From CALBPI01 sp942491885 (lineage in GTDB: Bacteria; Pseudomonadota; Gammaproteobacteria; Steroidobacterales; Woeseiaceae): DNA of 64,000 nt. The notes under the pieces are model-generated. The model searched no databases and had not been told where the DNA came from. It saw only the letters and a list, made by a program, of their open reading frames with translations. The DNA lies in NCBI GenBank assembly GCA_942491885.1, contig CALOCQ010000008.1, positions 558,001 through 622,000 of the forward strand, read 5' to 3'. The translations under genes were made by a program, and so were the position numbers. Shown here piece by piece: positions 35,527 to 45,061 of the stretch (the stretch's first letter is position 1; each line of letters starts with the position of its first letter).

Positions 35527-36227
35527 GGTTTATCCTGTTCGCCACCGCTCTTGCGCCGGGCATGACGTTCAAGAATGCTCAGAAACTCCTCAACGAACGT
35601 TTCGAAGCGCGTTTCGATACGTCCCAGTTTCTCCGCATTGCGGTTGTAGAAAATCACAGCCGGGATCGCGGCAAACAATCCCATCGCGGTCGCTACCAGT
35701 GCCTCTGCGATACCGGGCGCGACCGTTTGCAAGGTTGCCGCCTGCGTGCCGCTGCCAAGGCTCGTGAATGAGTTCATGATGCCCCACACGGTACCGAACA
35801 GGCCTACGTACGGGCTGGTCGAACCGATGGTGGCGAGTGACGCAAGCCCTTGCTCGAGGCGCTCCGTCTCGCGCGTCAGACTAACCCGCATCGCGCGGCG
35901 CGCGGTTTCAATCATGCGGTCCGGCGAAACGTCGTCTTGCTTCGACATGCGCGTGAACTCGCGAAAACCCGCCTCGAAGATTCCCGGCATGCCGGGCTCG
36001 GTCCCCTTGCCCGAATTGACGTCGCGATACAGCGTCGACAAGTCCGCGCCGGACCAGAAGTCTGACTCGAACCGATCCGCCACAGACTGCGCGTGACCCA
36101 GCAGCCGCCGCTTGCGGATGATGACGAACCAGGAATACACGGACGCGGCCAGCAGCATGAGCATGACAAGCTGCACCACGATGCTGGCATCGAGAATCAG
36201 GTGGAGAATTGAGAGTTCGTTATCCAT
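35523..36227 (-). CDS. tolQ: TolQ, ExbB/MotA-family proton channel protein
   Basis: 234 residues with three membrane spans (SIVVQLVMLMLLAASVYSWFV; TSPYVGLFGTVWGIMNSF; VATAMGLFAAIPAVIFYN). With TolR it forms the proton channel that energises TolA. AGGGAG lies 11 bases before ATG 36227. The gap of about 105 bp to ruvB replaces ybgC, which stands between ruvB and tolQ in E. coli. Confidence 0.95.
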   Translation of the reverse strand: MDNELSILHLILDASIVVQLVMLMLLAASVYSWFVIIRKRRLLGHAQSVADRFESDFWSGADLSTLYRDVNSGKGTEPGMPGIFEAGFREFTRMSKQDDVSPDRMIETARRAMRVSLTRETERLEQGLASLATIGSTSPYVGLFGTVWGIMNSFTSLGSGTQAATLQTVAPGIAEALVATAMGLFAAIPAVIFYNRNAEKLGRIETRFETFVEEFLSILERHARRKSGGEQDKP

Positions 36228-36332
36228 AGGGCAGTTTGCTCCCTGAGTTGGCGTAGGCGTTACGCCGGGAAAGAAGAAGGAGAAAAAAATCAGTCATTCA
36301 CTACACATGACAATCGGCGCGTCGCTGTGCAT

Positions 36333-37394
36333 TCAGCCGTCGCCGTCGTTATCGTCGAACAATGGCAAATCCGGCAAGACCTCACGCTGCGGCACCCGCA
36401 GGCCAAAATGAAGGTAGGCGTTGCGCGTCGCGACGCGACCACGCGCGGTACGCATGATAAATCCCTGCTGAATCAAATAAGGCTCAAGAACGTCCTCGAT
36501 GGTGCCCCGCTCCTCACCGATCGCTGCAGCCAGACTGTCGACACCGACAGGGCCACCATCAAATTTCTCGATGATCGCCAGCAACAGGCGCCGGTCACTG
36601 GCGTCAAAGCCGTGCGGATCTACCGACAACATATCCATCGCTCGGGTCGCCGCGTCCTCGTCAACCACGCCATTGGATTTGACCTGCGCATAGTCGCGTA
36701 CGCGTCGCAGTAGCCGGTTCGCGATACGTGGCGTTCCGCGCGAGCGCGCCGCAATCAATTCGGCGCCGGTCGCGTGAATCGGTAAATCCAGGATACCGGC
36801 CGACCGAGTCACAATCGCTGCAAGTTCCTCGGACGAATAAAACTCAAGCCGTTGCACGATGCCGAACCGGTCACGCAGCGGCGAGGTCAACAACCCCGCG
36901 CGCGTCGTCGCACCAACCAGCGTGAACGGCGGCAGATCGAGCTTTATCGAACGCGCCGCAGGCCCCTCGCCGATCATGATGTCCAGCTGGAAATCCTCCA
37001 TGGCCGGATACAGCACCTCTTCCACAACCGGGCTCAGCCGATGAATCTCATCGACGAACAAAACGTCGTTCGGCTCAAGGTTGGTCAGAATCGCCGCCAG
37101 ATCACCCGGACGCTCCAGCACCGGGCCTGAGGTCTGGCGCAGGTTTACGTTGAGTTCATTCGCGATAATGTGGGCGAGCGTCGTCTTGCCGAGCCCCGGC
37201 GGGCCGAATATCAGCACATGGTCTAGCGATTCCTCGCGCTGTCGTGCCGCGCTGACGAAGATCTCCATCTGCTCCTTGACCGCGGGCTGACCGACATACT
37301 CACTGAGTTGCTTCGGCCGGATCGCACGATCAAATACCGGGTCGTCGCTGGCACTCTCCGCGCCCAATAGTCGCTGGTCTTCGAATCCGCTCAT
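36333..37394 (-). CDS. ruvB: Holliday junction branch-migration helicase RuvB
   Basis: 353 residues. AAA+ motor with Walker A FGPPGLGKTTLAH, Walker B LFVDEIHRLSP, sensor GATTRAGLLTSPLRDRFG, and a winged-helix end ending PYLIQQGFIMRTARGR. It migrates Holliday junctions with RuvA. It starts 4 bp after the ruvA stop. The acidic tail NDGDG is not a known feature. Confidence 0.97.
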   Translation of the reverse strand: MSGFEDQRLLGAESASDDPVFDRAIRPKQLSEYVGQPAVKEQMEIFVSAARQREESLDHVLIFGPPGLGKTTLAHIIANELNVNLRQTSGPVLERPGDLAAILTNLEPNDVLFVDEIHRLSPVVEEVLYPAMEDFQLDIMIGEGPAARSIKLDLPPFTLVGATTRAGLLTSPLRDRFGIVQRLEFYSSEELAAIVTRSAGILDLPIHATGAELIAARSRGTPRIANRLLRRVRDYAQVKSNGVVDEDAATRAMDMLSVDPHGFDASDRRLLLAIIEKFDGGPVGVDSLAAAIGEERGTIEDVLEPYLIQQGFIMRTARGRVATRNAYLHFGLRVPQREVLPDLPLFDDNDGDG

Positions 37395-37398
37395 CGCA

Positions 37399-37998
37399 CT
37401 ATCCCGCCGCCTGCTTCAACGCAAGCCTGATGTAGTCTTCCGCCGATTTCGCCTTGCCGTCCTGCTCGACGACTTTGAGTAGCTTGCGCACTTCCGCGTC
37501 GCGATAACCGAGCGCGAGCAATGCATGAAACGCCTCACCGCGACCATCGTCATCGTTACCTGTGAGCGTCGCCGCAACCGGACTGCCCGCAGACGGCAGA
37601 TCGAGCCGGTCGCGCATCTCGATAATCAGTCGCTCGGCCGTTTTCTTGCCGATGCCCGGCACTTTAACCAATGCGCTCACATCGTCGAACTCGATGCAGC
37701 GACGAAACCCTTCCACGCTGATGCCGGATAAAATGGCCAGCGCGATTCTCGCACCGACACCGGAAACCTTGAGTAACCCGCGAAACAGACCACGCTCGGC
37801 CTCGGTTGCGAAGCCGTACAACAGCTGCGCGTCCTCGCGGACCAGAAAATGGGTTAGCAGGAGGACTTCCTCGCCCATTGACGGCAGCTTGAAAAACGTC
37901 GACATCGGCGTCTCGATTTCATAGCCGATGCCGCTCGCTTCGAGCACCACCTGCGGCGCCTGCTTAACGCGGACGATGCCGCGGACAAAACCGATCAT
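37399..37998 (-). CDS. ruvA: Holliday junction DNA helicase subunit RuvA
   Basis: 199 residues. Start MIGFVRGIVR, an OB-fold domain (THFLVREDAQLLYGFA), two helix-hairpin-helix motifs (LLKVSGVGARIALAIL and LVKVPGIGKKTAERLI), and domain III that touches RuvB. ATG 37998 overlaps the ruvC stop by 4 bp; the frame to 38058 lies inside ruvC. Confidence 0.96.
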   Translation of the reverse strand: MIGFVRGIVRVKQAPQVVLEASGIGYEIETPMSTFFKLPSMGEEVLLLTHFLVREDAQLLYGFATEAERGLFRGLLKVSGVGARIALAILSGISVEGFRRCIEFDDVSALVKVPGIGKKTAERLIIEMRDRLDLPSAGSPVAATLTGNDDDGRGEAFHALLALGYRDAEVRKLLKVVEQDGKAKSAEDYIRLALKQAAG

Positions 37999-38516
37999 CG
38001 TCGCCGTCCGCCGGCCGCGACCAGACGTGCCGCGAGCCGACTCGTATTGCCGTGACACAAAGCAATGGCCAGCGCATCTGCGGCATCTTCCTGCAGGTCA
38101 TCGTTAAGTGACAAGAGCATGCGCATCATGTGTTGCACCTGCTCCTTGCTGGCCGCGCCTGTGCCCGTAACGGCCTGCTTCACCTCGCGCGGCGTGTATT
38201 CGGCCAGCGGCAACTGACGCGTAAAACTCGCGCAGATGGCGGCGGAACGGGCTGATGCAAGTTTCAACGCGCTGCTCACATTACGACTCACGAACACCTG
38301 CTCTACGGCTATTTGGTCCGGCTCCAGACGCTCGATCAACGCCTTCACCGCGACATAAATATTCTCGAGGCGTTCATTGAACTCGCCCTTGCCGCTACGA
38401 ATCGCGCCGGCTTCTACATAGCGCGGTTGATCGGCTGCGAAATCGATAACGCCGAAGCCGGTAATTCTCGACCCGGGGTCGATACCAAGAATACGAATCG
38501 AAGGTGATTTGCTCAT
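37995..38516 (-). CDS. ruvC: Crossover junction endodeoxyribonuclease RuvC
   Basis: 173 residues. RNase H-like resolvase with acidic residues in LGIDPGSRITGFG, VEQVFVSRN and DAADALAIALCH. It cleaves Holliday junctions. It begins 9 bp after yebC and overlaps ruvA by 4 bp; yebC-ruvC-ruvA-ruvB is the classical order. Confidence 0.96.
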   Translation of the reverse strand: MSKSPSIRILGIDPGSRITGFGVIDFAADQPRYVEAGAIRSGKGEFNERLENIYVAVKALIERLEPDQIAVEQVFVSRNVSSALKLASARSAAICASFTRQLPLAEYTPREVKQAVTGTGAASKEQVQHMMRMLLSLNDDLQEDAADALAIALCHGNTSRLAARLVAAGGRRR

Positions 38517-38525
38517 CGCCGGGCG

Positions 38526-39269
38526 TTACAGCTCGTCAAGGATGTCATCGGGAATATCAGCATTGCTGTATACCGTCTGTACATCATCGAGATCTTCCAG
38601 TGTATCGAGCAGGCGAATCATGGATTCCGCCTCGCCGCGCCCCAACTCGCTCGCCGTCGATGCGCGCATTGTTACCTCGGCGTTCTCCGGATCAAGGTCC
38701 GCTCCAACCATCGCATCGCGCACCGCCTCGAAATCTGCCGGCTCGGTAATCACCTCGATCGATTTGTCGCTGGCAACCACGACGTCTTCGGCCCCCGCCT
38801 CGATCGCAGCTTCCATGACATCGTTTTCGCTAACGCCCGTCGGATAACTCAGCAAACCGACATGCGAGAACATGTAGGCGACTGATCCGTCCGCACCAAG
38901 ATTGCCGCCGTGTTTTGAGAAGGCATGGCGCACCTCGGCTACGGTGCGATTCTTGTTATCGGTCATGCAATCAACCATCACCGCAGTACCGCCCGGGCCG
39001 TAACCTTCGTAGCGGATTTCCTGATAATCGTCGCCATCAAGGTCGCCGGAGCCGCGCTTGATCGCACGCTCGATATTGTCTTTCGGCATGCTCTGGGCTT
39101 TCGCCTTGTCGACGGCAAGGCGCAATCTCGGGTTTGCCAGCATGTCGCCACCGCCCATGCGCGCGGCAACGGTGATCTCGCGAATCAGTTTGGTGAAAAC
39201 CTTTGCCCGCTTTTTATCCTGAGCACCTTTGCGGTGCTGGATATTCGCCCATTTACTATGACCTGCCAT
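38526..39269 (-). CDS. yebC: YebC/PmpR-family regulatory protein
   Basis: 247 residues. N-terminal MAGHSKWANIQHRKGAQDKK is the family hallmark; EGYGPGGTAVMVDCMTDN and HGGNLGADGSVAYMF follow. Family members act as transcription factors or, in recent work, as factors that relieve ribosome stalling at proline stretches. It is the first gene of the yebC-ruvCAB cluster and lies 33 bp after yfaZ. Confidence 0.95.
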   Translation of the reverse strand: MAGHSKWANIQHRKGAQDKKRAKVFTKLIREITVAARMGGGDMLANPRLRLAVDKAKAQSMPKDNIERAIKRGSGDLDGDDYQEIRYEGYGPGGTAVMVDCMTDNKNRTVAEVRHAFSKHGGNLGADGSVAYMFSHVGLLSYPTGVSENDVMEAAIEAGAEDVVVASDKSIEVITEPADFEAVRDAMVGADLDPENAEVTMRASTASELGRGEAESMIRLLDTLEDLDDVQTVYSNADIPDDILDEL

Positions 39270-39302
39270 TTGTACTCTCTGTGATGGTCTTGCCGCAGCC
39301 GC

Positions 39303-39875
39303 TCAGAAGCGCAGCTGAATACCGGCATGCAGCCCATTGTCCATGATCAGATCACCCGACGGATCGAAGTTGATCTTGCTGTAGCGCATGCCGAGATAAA
39401 TGTCGGCTTCACGTAAAACGTTGTAGCCGATATGCGCTTCGAATTCCTGATAACTGTCGCCGTCGCCGAACGCCAGAACGTCGGGCGCGAAATAGGCATG
39501 CGCGTAAACGTTGAAGCGGTCGTAGCCTGGCAGTGTATAACGCAGAAACCCACCGACGCCCAGCACAGTTGCACTAACACTGCCGCCGTCCGGATTAATG
39601 TGGAAAATCTTGCCACCGAGCCCACCGATCACAGGGTTTTCGCCCGTCGATGCCTCGCCCGTGAGATGCAGGCCAAGATTGATCACATCGCCACGATCCT
39701 GATGGTGCATCCAGGCCGCGTCGAGGCGCAGGTTACGCGGCTCGACTTCCCAGGCATAACTCAGCTTGGCCGTGTCGCCGTTCAGGTTCAGGTCGAGCTC
39801 GGCCGCCTGCCCCGCCTGCGTCGCGAGCGCCAGAATTACGCCCAGGGTTGCCATCCGCCATTTATTGACCATCAT
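39303..39875 (-). CDS. YfaZ-family outer-membrane protein
   Basis: About 190 residues. Signal peptide MVNKWRMATLGVILALATQAGQA and a beta-barrel-like body of alternating strands (LDLNLNGDTAKLSYAW; FNVYAHAYFAPDVLAFGDGDSY), ending LHAGIQLRF with the terminal Phe typical of outer-membrane barrels. The resemblance is to YfaZ (function unknown). The start at 39875 (ATGATG) has GGAG 6 bases upstream; the longer frame to 39968 enters the divergent relA side. It may share an mRNA with yebC. Confidence 0.78.
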   Translation of the reverse strand: MMVNKWRMATLGVILALATQAGQAAELDLNLNGDTAKLSYAWEVEPRNLRLDAAWMHHQDRGDVINLGLHLTGEASTGENPVIGGLGGKIFHINPDGGSVSATVLGVGGFLRYTLPGYDRFNVYAHAYFAPDVLAFGDGDSYQEFEAHIGYNVLREADIYLGMRYSKINFDPSGDLIMDNGLHAGIQLRF

Positions 39876-40003
39876 TACGCTCTCCACATTTCTTGGTTCG
39901 GGCACGCCGCCCAGTAGCCCTGAGACCGCACAAAAACGCAGACGTTCTTCACAGCCTGCCGTTCGCATCGCCCACGCGGCCTCAGCGCCACAGTATTTCG
40001 CAT

Positions 40004-42202
40004 ATGATACCGTTTAATCGGGACGTAAACCTCCCGGATCGCCCGGCAAGCAACAGGACGCGCTACGTGCAGGAACCGCAGTCAACAAGCAACGAACAAG
40101 ACGCCGCGGCCGTCCCCGACCGCGCGCTGACCTGGCTCGCGGCATTACGCGAGGAACACGTTGATACGCCTTGTGTCGCAAGCTCCCGACAGACCGGAGA
40201 CATCGTGCGCACCATGGGCATGGATCCGGCACTCGTGCTGACGGCAGAGCTCGTGCCATTTTTGCGCGAGGGGCACATTAGCCTGACCGCCATAGAAAAG
40301 CGCGCGGGACGCACCATTGCACAATGTTGTCGTGACCTGATGCAGCTTTTCGAGCTGTCCCTGCCCGGGCAGTGGATGCCCGGCGAGCAATTACCACCGG
40401 CTCAGGGAGAGGCACTGCGGCGCATGTTGCTTGCCGTGGTCAACGACTATCGGCTGGTGGTGCTGCGACTGGCCGCACTACTCGCCGATCTGCGACAGGC
40501 GCGCGATGCGAGTGCCGAGCAACAACGCACATTAGCGCGCGATACACGCGAAATTTTCGCACCGCTGGCGAATCGTCTCGGTATCTGGCAGCTGAAATGG
40601 GAACTGGAGGACTTCGCATTCCGTTATCTGCAGCCGGACGATTACAAAACCATAGCGCGCCAACTCGCCGAGCGACGCGAAGAACGCGAGCAATACATCG
40701 GTGACGTGTCCGAAGAACTGGCAAAGCTAATGGATGAAGCCGGTATCGAGGCGCAAATAAACGGACGGCCGAAACACATCTACTCGATCTGGAAAAAAAT
40801 GCGCCGCAAGCAGGTCGAGATTGACGCGCTGTTTGATGTCCGTGCCGTGCGCATCATGGTCAACACGGTGACCGATTGCTATACCGCACTGGGCGTGGTC
40901 CACAACCGCTGGCCGTATATCCGCGAGGAATTCGACGACTACATCGCCAACCCGAAAGGCAACAATTACCAGTCACTGCACACGGCCGTGTTCGGCCCGC
41001 AAGGTCATCCGCTCGAAATACAGATTCGTACTTACGACATGCACCGCCAGGCGGAGCTCGGCGTCGCCGCGCACTGGCGTTACAAGGAAGGCGGTCCGGC
41101 TAATTCGGCGTTCGAACAAAAAATTTCCTGGCTGCGCCAGCTACTCGACAGCGATGAAGGCGGGGCACATGACACGGACATGCTGGAAAACATCAGCGAG
41201 GGCGTGTTCGATGATCGCGTCTACGCGATAACCCCGCGCGGCGACATCATCGATCTTCCGGCCGGCGCAACACCGCTGGATTTCGCCTATCAGGTGCACA
41301 CGCAAATCGGTCATCGCTGTAAGGGCGCACGCGCCAACGGGCGCATCGTGACCCTGACTTACACGATACGTAACGGCGACCGCATCGAAATCATCACCCG
41401 CAAAGAGCCACAGCCGAGTCGCGACTGGCTGGCACCGCGCGCCGGGTTTCTTGCCTCGGCCAGCAATCGCACCAAGGTGCGTAGCTGGTTCCGGCAGCAA
41501 GACCGCGACCTGAACCGCAAACAAGGTCGCGAATTATTGGAGCGGGAACTCCAGCGACTCAACGCCGCCGAGCTTTCCGTGGCAAGCCTTGCCGACAAGA
41601 TGAATTTCACGTCCTTCGATGACCTCTGCGTCGCTGTCGGTGTCGGCGACACTACACCTGCGGCGGTGGCCAACGCCGCCCGCCAACTGTTGGTTCCGGC
41701 CGAAGCACCGGTCGTGCGCTCGCGCGCTGTAAGAAAACGTAAACCAAGCGGTGGCGGCGCAGTTCTGGTCGAGGGCAGCGGTTCGGTGATGACCCAATTC
41801 GCACGCTGCTGCAACCCGGTGCCACCGCAGCCGATCAGCGGCTACATCACCCAAGGGCGCGGTATTACCGTGCACCTTAGCGACTGTAGCGGCCTGCAAC
41901 GTCTCGCGGCCACGAGCCCGGATCGTATTCTGCAAGTGTCGTGGCGGGACGGCGACGAGGCGCACTATGCGGTCACGCTGCGTATTGAGGCGGCCGACAG
42001 GAACGGGCTGCTCAAAGACATCAGCGGCGTGCTCAGTGATGAGAGTATTCGCATCCTCGGCAACGCATCGCGGGTCAACCCGAAAAACCTGCGCGCTATC
42101 GTTACGCTCAACGTCGAGGTCGATAGCATGACGACCATTAGCCGGGCGGTTAGCAAACTCGGTCAGATCCCGGGGATAGAAAAAGTCAGCCGGTCGAGTT
42201 GA
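40004..42202 (+). CDS. relA: GTP pyrophosphokinase RelA
   Basis: About 732 residues. The N-terminal hydrolase-like domain lacks the HD metal motif, so no hydrolase activity is expected. The synthetase has RPKHIYSIWKKM and EEFDDYIANPKGNNYQSLHT, with EFDD (EXDD), the RelA-type catalytic signature. TGS (DDRVYAITPRGDIIDLPAG), the conserved cysteines of the zinc-finger region (FARCCNPV) and a C-terminal ACT domain follow. It makes (p)ppGpp from GTP or GDP on ribosomes that sense uncharged tRNA. ATG 40004 has no clear Shine-Dalgarno; the longer frame to 39893 has no similarity. Divergent from yfaZ. The window holds no spoT. Confidence 0.93.
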   Translation: MIPFNRDVNLPDRPASNRTRYVQEPQSTSNEQDAAAVPDRALTWLAALREEHVDTPCVASSRQTGDIVRTMGMDPALVLTAELVPFLREGHISLTAIEKRAGRTIAQCCRDLMQLFELSLPGQWMPGEQLPPAQGEALRRMLLAVVNDYRLVVLRLAALLADLRQARDASAEQQRTLARDTREIFAPLANRLGIWQLKWELEDFAFRYLQPDDYKTIARQLAERREEREQYIGDVSEELAKLMDEAGIEAQINGRPKHIYSIWKKMRRKQVEIDALFDVRAVRIMVNTVTDCYTALGVVHNRWPYIREEFDDYIANPKGNNYQSLHTAVFGPQGHPLEIQIRTYDMHRQAELGVAAHWRYKEGGPANSAFEQKISWLRQLLDSDEGGAHDTDMLENISEGVFDDRVYAITPRGDIIDLPAGATPLDFAYQVHTQIGHRCKGARANGRIVTLTYTIRNGDRIEIITRKEPQPSRDWLAPRAGFLASASNRTKVRSWFRQQDRDLNRKQGRELLERELQRLNAAELSVASLADKMNFTSFDDLCVAVGVGDTTPAAVANAARQLLVPAEAPVVRSRAVRKRKPSGGGAVLVEGSGSVMTQFARCCNPVPPQPISGYITQGRGITVHLSDCSGLQRLAATSPDRILQVSWRDGDEAHYAVTLRIEAADRNGLLKDISGVLSDESIRILGNASRVNPKNLRAIVTLNVEVDSMTTISRAVSKLGQIPGIEKVSRSS

Positions 42203-42269
42203 TCACGCTATAGAGCGGTGTCACCTGAGCCGGCAACCGGACGCGCTTGGCTGACTACCCGGAACTAAA

Positions 42270-43697
42270 TCAGCGATTAATAGCGTGTAACGCGCGCTTG
42301 TCAACGCCCAGGGCAGCCTCATGTACGGCCTCGGACAGTGTCGGGTGAGCATGCACCGTGCGCTGTATGTCTTCGGTACTGGCATGGAACTCCATGGCCA
42401 GCACCAACTCGCCGATCAACTCTCCCGCCATCGGGCCAACGATATGCACGCCCAGAATCTCATCGTCATCACGCGCGCTGACGATCTTGACCATGCCGCT
42501 CGCCTGCTCCATTGCTTTAGCACGACCGCTGGCCGCAAACGGGAATGTACCCGTCTTGTATTCGCGACCCGACGCTTTGACCTGTTCCTCGGTGAGACCG
42601 ACCCAGGCAATCTCGGGCGCGGTGTAGACCACAGATGGAATAACGTCATAGTTGACCTCGGCGATCTCGCCGGCAATCAGGTCGGCTGCCATAACGCCTT
42701 CTTCGGTGCCTTTATGCGCCAACATAGGGCCACGAACGCAATCACCAACGGCGAAAACATTCGGTAGCGCGGTGCGACATTCTTTGTCGACCTCGATGCA
42801 ACCGCGCTCGTCCAGCTTCAGACCAACGTCATCGGCGAACAGGTCTTGCGTGTGTGGTCGACGACCGACAGCGACGACAAGCTTGTCGAAAGTCATCGAT
42901 TGCTCGCCCTTGTCGTCGGTGTAGGTAACATTCACTTTGCCTTTCTTGACCTCGGCAGCGGATACTTTGGCGCCCAGCTTGATGTCCAGGCCCTGCTTGC
43001 GGAACTGGCGCTCTGCGTCCTTGGCAATCTGGCGATCAACCATCGGCAGGAACTCCGGCATCGCCTCGAGCACGGTAACCTCGGCACCCAGACGAAGCCA
43101 GACACTGCCAAGCTCCAGCCCGATGACGCCGGCGCCAATGACGCCCATTTTCTCAGGCACGGCATCGAACTCGAGCGCACCCCACGAGTCGACAATATGG
43201 GTGCAATCAAACGGCAGGAACGGCAGCTCTATCGGCTGCGAGCCGGACGCAAGTATTACGTGCTTGGCACTCAGCTCGCGCGCGTCACCCTTCAGCGGCG
43301 TGAATTCTACTTTATTATCGGCGAGCAGCTTGCCGTGGCCCTGCAGCCCGTCGACCTTGTTCGCCTTGAACAACGCACCGATACCGCCGGTCAGTTGCTT
43401 GACGATGCCGCTCTTACGCTCCTGCATTTTTGCCAGGTCCAGTTTGACACCGGACGCCTCAATACCGTGACTGGCAAATTCGTGTTGCGCGCGATGAAAC
43501 AGCTCGGATGATTCGAGTAGCGCCTTTGACGGGATACAACCGGCATTCAGGCAGGTACCACCGAACGCGTGGCTGCCATCGTAGTTCTTCCATGCATCGA
43601 TGCAGGCCACCCTCAACCCGTGCTGGGCGGCTCTGATGGCTGCCGGGTAACCCGCGGGACCGCCGCCGATAACGATCACATCGTATTGATCACTCAT
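42270..43697 (-). CDS. lpd: Dihydrolipoyl dehydrogenase (E3)
   Basis: 475 residues. FAD motif VIGGGPAGYPAAI, redox pair GGTCLNAGCIPSK, NAD motif GVIGLELGSVW, and the C-terminal HAHPTLSEAVHEAAL with the catalytic His. It reoxidises the lipoyl groups of the 2-oxoglutarate dehydrogenase E2. It is third in sucA-sucB-lpd, 67 bp after sucB, and convergent with relA. Confidence 0.97.
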   Translation of the reverse strand: MSDQYDVIVIGGGPAGYPAAIRAAQHGLRVACIDAWKNYDGSHAFGGTCLNAGCIPSKALLESSELFHRAQHEFASHGIEASGVKLDLAKMQERKSGIVKQLTGGIGALFKANKVDGLQGHGKLLADNKVEFTPLKGDARELSAKHVILASGSQPIELPFLPFDCTHIVDSWGALEFDAVPEKMGVIGAGVIGLELGSVWLRLGAEVTVLEAMPEFLPMVDRQIAKDAERQFRKQGLDIKLGAKVSAAEVKKGKVNVTYTDDKGEQSMTFDKLVVAVGRRPHTQDLFADDVGLKLDERGCIEVDKECRTALPNVFAVGDCVRGPMLAHKGTEEGVMAADLIAGEIAEVNYDVIPSVVYTAPEIAWVGLTEEQVKASGREYKTGTFPFAASGRAKAMEQASGMVKIVSARDDDEILGVHIVGPMAGELIGELVLAMEFHASTEDIQRTVHAHPTLSEAVHEAALGVDKRALHAINR

Positions 43698-43764
43698 AAT
43701 TGATTCCGTCGCGGGCGGTCACCGACCACCGAAAATTCGAAAATACTAAACTCAGGGAATGCCG

Positions 43765-45009
43765 TCAGACCTGCAGCAACAAGCGACCCGGATCTTCCAG
43801 GGCATTCTTGATCGCAACGACGAATTGCACCGCCTCTTTACCATCGATGATGCGGTGGTCGTAAGACATCGCCAGATACATCATCTTGCGGATCTTCACC
43901 TCGCCGCTGATGGCAACCGGGCGGTCCATGATGGAGTGCATGCCTAGAATCGCGCTTTGCGGCGGATTCAGGATTGGCGTCGACATCATCGAGCCGAAGA
44001 TACCGCCGTTGGTAATTGTGAACGTGCCGCCCGTCAGGTCATCGATACCGATCGAACCTTCGCGCGCCTTGCGCCCGTATTCGGAAATACCTTTCTCAAT
44101 GTCGGCAAAGCTCATCAGGCCCGCATCGCGAAGCACCGGTACCAGCAGGCCGCGCTCGGTCGACACAGCGATGCCGATATCGTGATAGTCGTGATAGACA
44201 ATCTCGCGACCGTCGACTGACGCGTTGACCAGGGGGAACTTGCGCAGCGCCTCGACCGCGGCTCTAACGAAGAACGACATGAAGCCCAGCTTGACGCCAT
44301 GCGCATCGGCAAATGCCTCTTTGTAGCGCGTGCGCAATGCGATGACCTCGGTCAGATCGACCTCGTTAAATGTTGTCAGCATCGCGGCGTTCTGTTGCGC
44401 CGCAACCATGCGATCGGCAATCGTTGCACGCAGTCGCGTCATCGGAACCCGCTGCTCGTTACGCGTCGAGGCGACCGTAACGCTACCCGGCGTTTGCAGA
44501 TCTTCGGCGGTCTCGTCGTCATCTGATTCCATATGGTGGACGACGTCCGCCTTGGTAATCCGCCCGTCGCGACCTGAACCATTGATACGCGAAATATCGA
44601 GGTCATGCTCTTCGACCAGACGCCTGACGGCCGGGCTCAGCTTATCGCTGGCCTTACGATCGTCGCCACCCGCGTCGTTGCCAGCTTTAGCCGGCGCTTC
44701 GCTGGCGCTAGCGGCGGGTTTGCTCGCAGACTCTTGCGCAGGCGCGTCGGCAGGTTTGTCCGCCGCCACTTCACCGGCTTCGACCACCGCGAGTAAGTCG
44801 CCGCTCTGCACGGTCGCACCGTCTTTGGCGATGATCTCTTTGATGACACCATCGGCCGGGCATGGCACTTCAAGGACGACCTTGTCGGTCTCCAGATCCA
44901 CCAGATTCTCGTCACGCTTGACCGCATCACCCGGCTTCTTGTGCCAGCTGACCAATTGCGCATCAGCGACCGATTCGGGCAGCTGCGGCACTTTTACTTC
45001 AATAGACAT
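43765..45009 (-). CDS. sucB: Dihydrolipoyllysine succinyltransferase, E2 of 2-oxoglutarate dehydrogenase
   Basis: 414 residues. One lipoyl domain with the modified lysine in DLETDKVVLEVP, an Ala/Pro-rich linker, an E1/E3-binding domain (SPAVRRLVEEHDLDISRINGSG), and the catalytic domain ending with the YDHRIIDGKEAV motif (His and Asp). It transfers succinyl to CoA. It sits 52 bp after sucA. Confidence 0.97.
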   Translation of the reverse strand: MSIEVKVPQLPESVADAQLVSWHKKPGDAVKRDENLVDLETDKVVLEVPCPADGVIKEIIAKDGATVQSGDLLAVVEAGEVAADKPADAPAQESASKPAASASEAPAKAGNDAGGDDRKASDKLSPAVRRLVEEHDLDISRINGSGRDGRITKADVVHHMESDDDETAEDLQTPGSVTVASTRNEQRVPMTRLRATIADRMVAAQQNAAMLTTFNEVDLTEVIALRTRYKEAFADAHGVKLGFMSFFVRAAVEALRKFPLVNASVDGREIVYHDYHDIGIAVSTERGLLVPVLRDAGLMSFADIEKGISEYGRKAREGSIGIDDLTGGTFTITNGGIFGSMMSTPILNPPQSAILGMHSIMDRPVAISGEVKIRKMMYLAMSYDHRIIDGKEAVQFVVAIKNALEDPGRLLLQV

Positions 45010-45061
45010 ACATGCGTTCTCTTTTTGATATTTGCGTCAGATCGTTGAGTGTTGCGTGAAG

